This document shows, piece by piece, positions 60,589 through 64,000 of a stretch of DNA of 64,000 nt (position 1 is its first letter; every line of letters begins with the position of its first letter). Source of the DNA: Mucor racemosus. Taxonomy: Eukaryota > Mucoromycota > Mucoromycetes > Mucorales > Mucoraceae. The DNA is taken from the NCBI GenBank assembly GCA_027405735.1, contig JAPEHQ010000001.1, forward strand, positions 434,001 to 498,000. Reading direction: 5' to 3'. A program made the position numbers and the translations under genes. A model generated the notes under the pieces. That model had not been told where the DNA came from, ran no database searches, and worked only from the letters and a program-made list of their open reading frames with translations.

Positions 60589-62049
60589 AAATTAGCCTTT
60601 TTTAAACTTACTATTTTAGTTTACGGTTGTCAGCTGTGAAAATATTTGTTTTCAATTATAGCTACGATCAATGCTATGTTTGTTGGGTAATACATTAGAT
60701 TATTCTTTTTTTGTGTTTCTAAATTATTTAAAAATTTATCACTTTTCTGGAACATTTCGTGAGTTTGTAATCAGTTCTAACTTTTGATTGAGTAGATATA
60801 AATATAATTATTGCCTTCGATTTGATCTGGTAATCATCAAGAAATACGCCGAACAATACAGTAGTAAATAATGTTATTTGATCTTAGAATGCGGTTAAAT
60901 AAAAATATCAGTCTCCAATATAAACTGATACCTATATTAAAAACATTAGTCTCGTTTGTTAGCATGCGCATTCAGGTGAAAGAAAAGAATACCAGCGTTA
61001 TAGTCTGATATGCCTTATCAAACGGTAAATAATATCCTTGGAATATGAAAACAAAAAGAGAGAAACAACACACGTAGAAAAGGGTTTTCAAGTCTTTACA
61101 TTATTTAGTACAACTAAAACCCTGCTAAATTGTCCATTTCAGCCAATTTAAAAGCAGCATTACAGCACATCAAACATAAACTAAATAAAATAGGCAATAT
61201 CTGCTGGTATCATAGAAACATACATTTTTCTACCAGAAAAACCGTCTGTCATATCATACATTCATTGAAAAATGCAAAAGCGAACCCGTAGAGCGATTCC
61301 GTAATTGAACATAGCAAGATCGAACGGCTACGTCTCTTATACTACGGTAGATATCTAAGTTTTAAATAAAAATGCGGCTTTTTTTTAAACTTTTCTTATA
61401 TTTAACCATGTACAGTCTGAAAATTCAGAATTTTTAGCGGACATTTTCGGGGATCATTTTATCCTTACCAACACTCATGATTTTGATCAAAAAACAGAAA
61501 AATCAAATTTTGATACCAAAATCAACGTTTAAATATACTACATTGTGAGAGAAAATTGTAGCCATGACTGATACACATTTTATGAAAGCTTAATATTAAA
61601 TGTTAAGTAATGAAACTTTGTACTTTTGGCCCAAAAACGGTTTTTTGATTAAAGGATTTTCATGTTATATTCTGCAATAAAAATGTTTATTATTTTTTAT
61701 TGAGCAAATAGAGCGTTAAATTCTGCATATGTGTATATTTTTTGTTTTTATAATTGGTAGTATAATTAACTCTAGATTTGCAAACCAAAAAAAAAAAAAT
61801 TAAAAAATGTCAAAATTGATGATCTGGACAAAAATAATTTTCTAAATTAATATTCCGCTTATAAGCCTTGAAAGTCTTAAAAATAAGTGATTTTATAATA
61901 CTTGAAAATTTTTTCAAGAATTTACGATGCTGTACCCACTTGATTCAAGCTTATTACTGTAAATCTTTATACATGTTAATATTGTGTTGTAATTTATTTG
62001 ATGATAATGTAGTCTTACTTTATAATCATTGCGCTAGAGGTAATTTACA

Positions 62050-62290
62050 TTAAGTTTTAGTCTTACCTATCCAATATCATAAACATAAACATGGCCATCA
62101 CTGGAACGTATCGCCGCCTTTTTATCCTCTTTGTCCCAAGCCAGTTTATTCAATGCTTTATTAGAACCTACTTAAGTACTACTTACAAATGATTTCTCGG
62201 TATTTGCATTCAAAGTTCATATATTAAATTCACTGGTTCATCTACAGTAGTAGTATCAAACGTATCATCAGCCTGCTTTATGATAAATGT
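62050..62290 (-). pseudogene. Captured dynein intermediate chain fragment in A5
   Basis: The reverse strand carries the SSDGHVYVYDIG-like block after a CTTACCTATCC splice border (62,062-62,072), the LAWD block and the VDEPVNLI-type remnant of the VDRTSQFNLW segment. Frame broken. Confidence 0.65.
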
Positions 62291-63482
62291 CAATCATCTA
62301 GAACCAGAAACATCCCATTTTCATTGCTATAAGCTATGAAAAGCTTGATTTTTAATAATACAGCAATTAAATAAAAAACAAGAGAATACAGTACTAATAG
62401 CATATAGTGAGTATTTAAGATCTAAATAATTTTAATGAAGTATGCTTTCAAACCCTTTCAAAAATCCTGAGGCGAACACAAATTTTGGTCCTGTAATTTT
62501 TATCCATCGAAATGTTGCGATTTCCACTACACAATGAATGCATCTTTATCTATCTTGACCTCGATGTACATTATTGTTGGGTATCAGCTTTTTACCAGTT
62601 TTATTTTCTCTAATTCATTAATATTCAGTCATATTGAAGGATGATTTGCAGCACTGTCAAAAAAAAAAGAATGAATGCTTCAAGAGTTTTCTACATATCA
62701 AATTATGCGATTTAATGGCAATTATTGCACTTAATTATAATTTTTGAATTTATTGATGTTAATTAGAATTATTAGCACTTTCATTTAAAAAATGTAAGCT
62801 TCTTTGCTTTATACATTTACATTCACCTATTCCATAAATGACATTGCATTTATTTTTCGTTATAACAATCAATTAACTTGACCTGATTCAGATACATTTG
62901 GCAATTAAATGCCTAAATTATACTTAAGCCACCAGGTATCGCCACAAAAAAATCTCATACAGGTAGACGAAGCCTCACAATTTGGATTATTTTTTTGTGC
63001 CTATAGATCTGAGCTCTTCTCTCCTACATTCATAGATCTCTGCATGAACCATATCTGTATCTGTTCAATTCAACTAAAATTCATTGAACGCCGACATCGT
63101 ACTTGATAAAACGCCTTAATTTATTGCGAGTAAACACAATTAATTTGATGCTAGTTTAGCATCAGCAGCTGAATTATATAAATTTGAGATTAGACGACCC
63201 CTTTTAATAGTCTTGCATACAATGAACTAATAATGGACCGTTATTATAGATACGCTAATCAAGGATGGTTAGTTAACTCTAATGGACGAACGAATCGATT
63301 AGCAATATGAACGAAATAATAAAATCAAATATAGCAATTGAATGAGCAAGAGATGATAAAACATGTAAATTAACATAATTGAATTTTTTCAAGCGTTTTG
63401 AACTGAATACGCCTGTATGTAGTCAATAAGGCAATTCTGTTGAATCAGAGTAACTCACATCTGCTTTAAACCATTTAAATTA

Positions 63483-63626
63483 TCTTCGTTATCATACTTT
63501 TATATCTAAATAAACGATACTGTATCTTGTTTTTATTATACAGTTAAAGAACTGATTCATTACTCATTCTCGTTCAATTGTATTCTCTTTTAAATATTAT
63601 TTATCAAACATGAAAATATAGAACAC
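63483..63626 (+). mobile_element. 3' part of an LTR related to the 529 bp family
   Basis: TACTTTTATATCTAAATAAACG through AACTGATTCATTACTCATTC to GAAAATATAGAACA matches the last 140 bp of the solo LTR, with more differences than the full copies show. The 5' part is missing. It may be an older copy or the edge of a longer element running past the window. Confidence 0.65.
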
Positions 63627-64000
63627 AGAAGGTGGTTTTATTGGACAGAAATATCATGTTTTGCTGATGGTTTATGTCATGAACCTGTCAAGCTTAATCT
63701 ATTATTATACTACTATCCTAAACATATCACACATTATTACCTTATCCGAATTGCATATCAATCTCCAGCTTATGCAAGACATTCTATTACTACCCGCACT
63801 GCGGCACAACCAATGACCACATTACAATATCAACTTACTCGCATTCAAGTTATAGAGTAATTCAGTAACACTGTGTCCCTGAAGTCTAGTTCATGAAGGG
63901 AACTAGACTCTTGAATAATTTAGTATAAATAACCATCTTATTTTCATAATTCCTTTTATTTCTTCGTCAGTTCTCCTCATCATTTTCCTTATTATATATT
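63627..64000. other. Window end, unidentified
   Basis: A GC-richer stretch (63,640-63,860) with short broken frames is followed by a hairpin GTCTAGTT...AACTAGAC (63,877-63,910) and a TATA-like AGTATAAATAACC. This could be the start of an LTR or an internal retroelement region, but not enough is present. Confidence 0.3.

Larger units (their letters stand above)
59395..63480 (-). mobile_element. CACTA-like element copy A5
   Basis: It begins CACTATGGCCGACCTG on the plus strand and repeats the TGTGC-rich end of the family, then the whole body in reverse order. Inserted or included parts are a 529 bp solo LTR (60,060-60,588), the dynein fragment (62,050-62,290) and about 400 bp of segment C (63,005-63,415). 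The far end is truncated at about 63,480, where an LTR fragment follows. A pair of near-identical 61-codon frames here (61,868) and in A4 (50,796) reflects repeat identity and is not a gene. Confidence 0.65.

Overview
The window looks like nuclear DNA of an early-diverging fungus, most likely Mucoromycota (Mucorales-like). Evidence seen: very AT-rich sequence, genes with many 45-85 nt GT-AG introns, an ergosterol-pathway gene, a kinesin-13 motor and a cytoplasmic-dynein gene fragment, and a heavy load of LINE, Ty3/gypsy, Tc1/mariner, SINE and CACTA-type repeats. The species cannot be named from sequence alone.

Layout. 1-19.4 kb is a transposon graveyard: a LINE 3' fragment, a dead Tc1/mariner copy, and a 10.5 kb block (5,394-15,903) made of two head-to-tail copies (A1, A2) of a CACTA-like element, followed by a solo LTR and other repeats. 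19.8-27.75 kb is a gene island: mitochondrial SSB (+), a TspO-like membrane protein (-), kinesin-13 (+) and a beta-TrCP/Slimb-like F-box/WD40 protein (-). 27.9-34.6 kb is repeats again: two tRNA-derived SINE copies, nested minus-strand A elements (A3a, A3b) and a LINE reverse-transcriptase scrap. 34.7-46.3 kb is the second gene island: an uncertain small gene (+), an LRRC40-like protein (-), dipeptidyl aminopeptidase B-type protease (-), an Alba-like basic protein (-) and sterol C-14 reductase ERG24 (+). 46.6-64 kb is repeats: a broken Ty3/gypsy pol fragment ending in a roughly 780 bp palindrome, A4, a tiny CACTA-ended foldback, a 3.7 kb unidentified segment holding a 90 bp minisatellite and a 2 kb degenerate 21 bp repeat, solo LTRs and A5.

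The most unusual signal is the A family. Its ends start CACTACGGCC and are rich in TGTGC/GCACA subterminal motifs, as in CACTA (En/Spm) transposons. Five copies (A1, A2, A3a, A4, A5) carry the same piece of the last WD repeat of a cytoplasmic dynein intermediate chain gene, including an exon-intron border. No transposase is visible in any copy, so the family looks non-autonomous and able to carry gene fragments. The A copies also act as a record of later insertions: occupied and empty sites can be compared inside the window, which fixes the ends and target duplications of two LTR families.

The host genes are single housekeeping genes and do not form a pathway cluster. Exon borders given below were read by eye from splice consensus and frame continuity. 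No alignments or searches were run, so family names rest on motif recognition.
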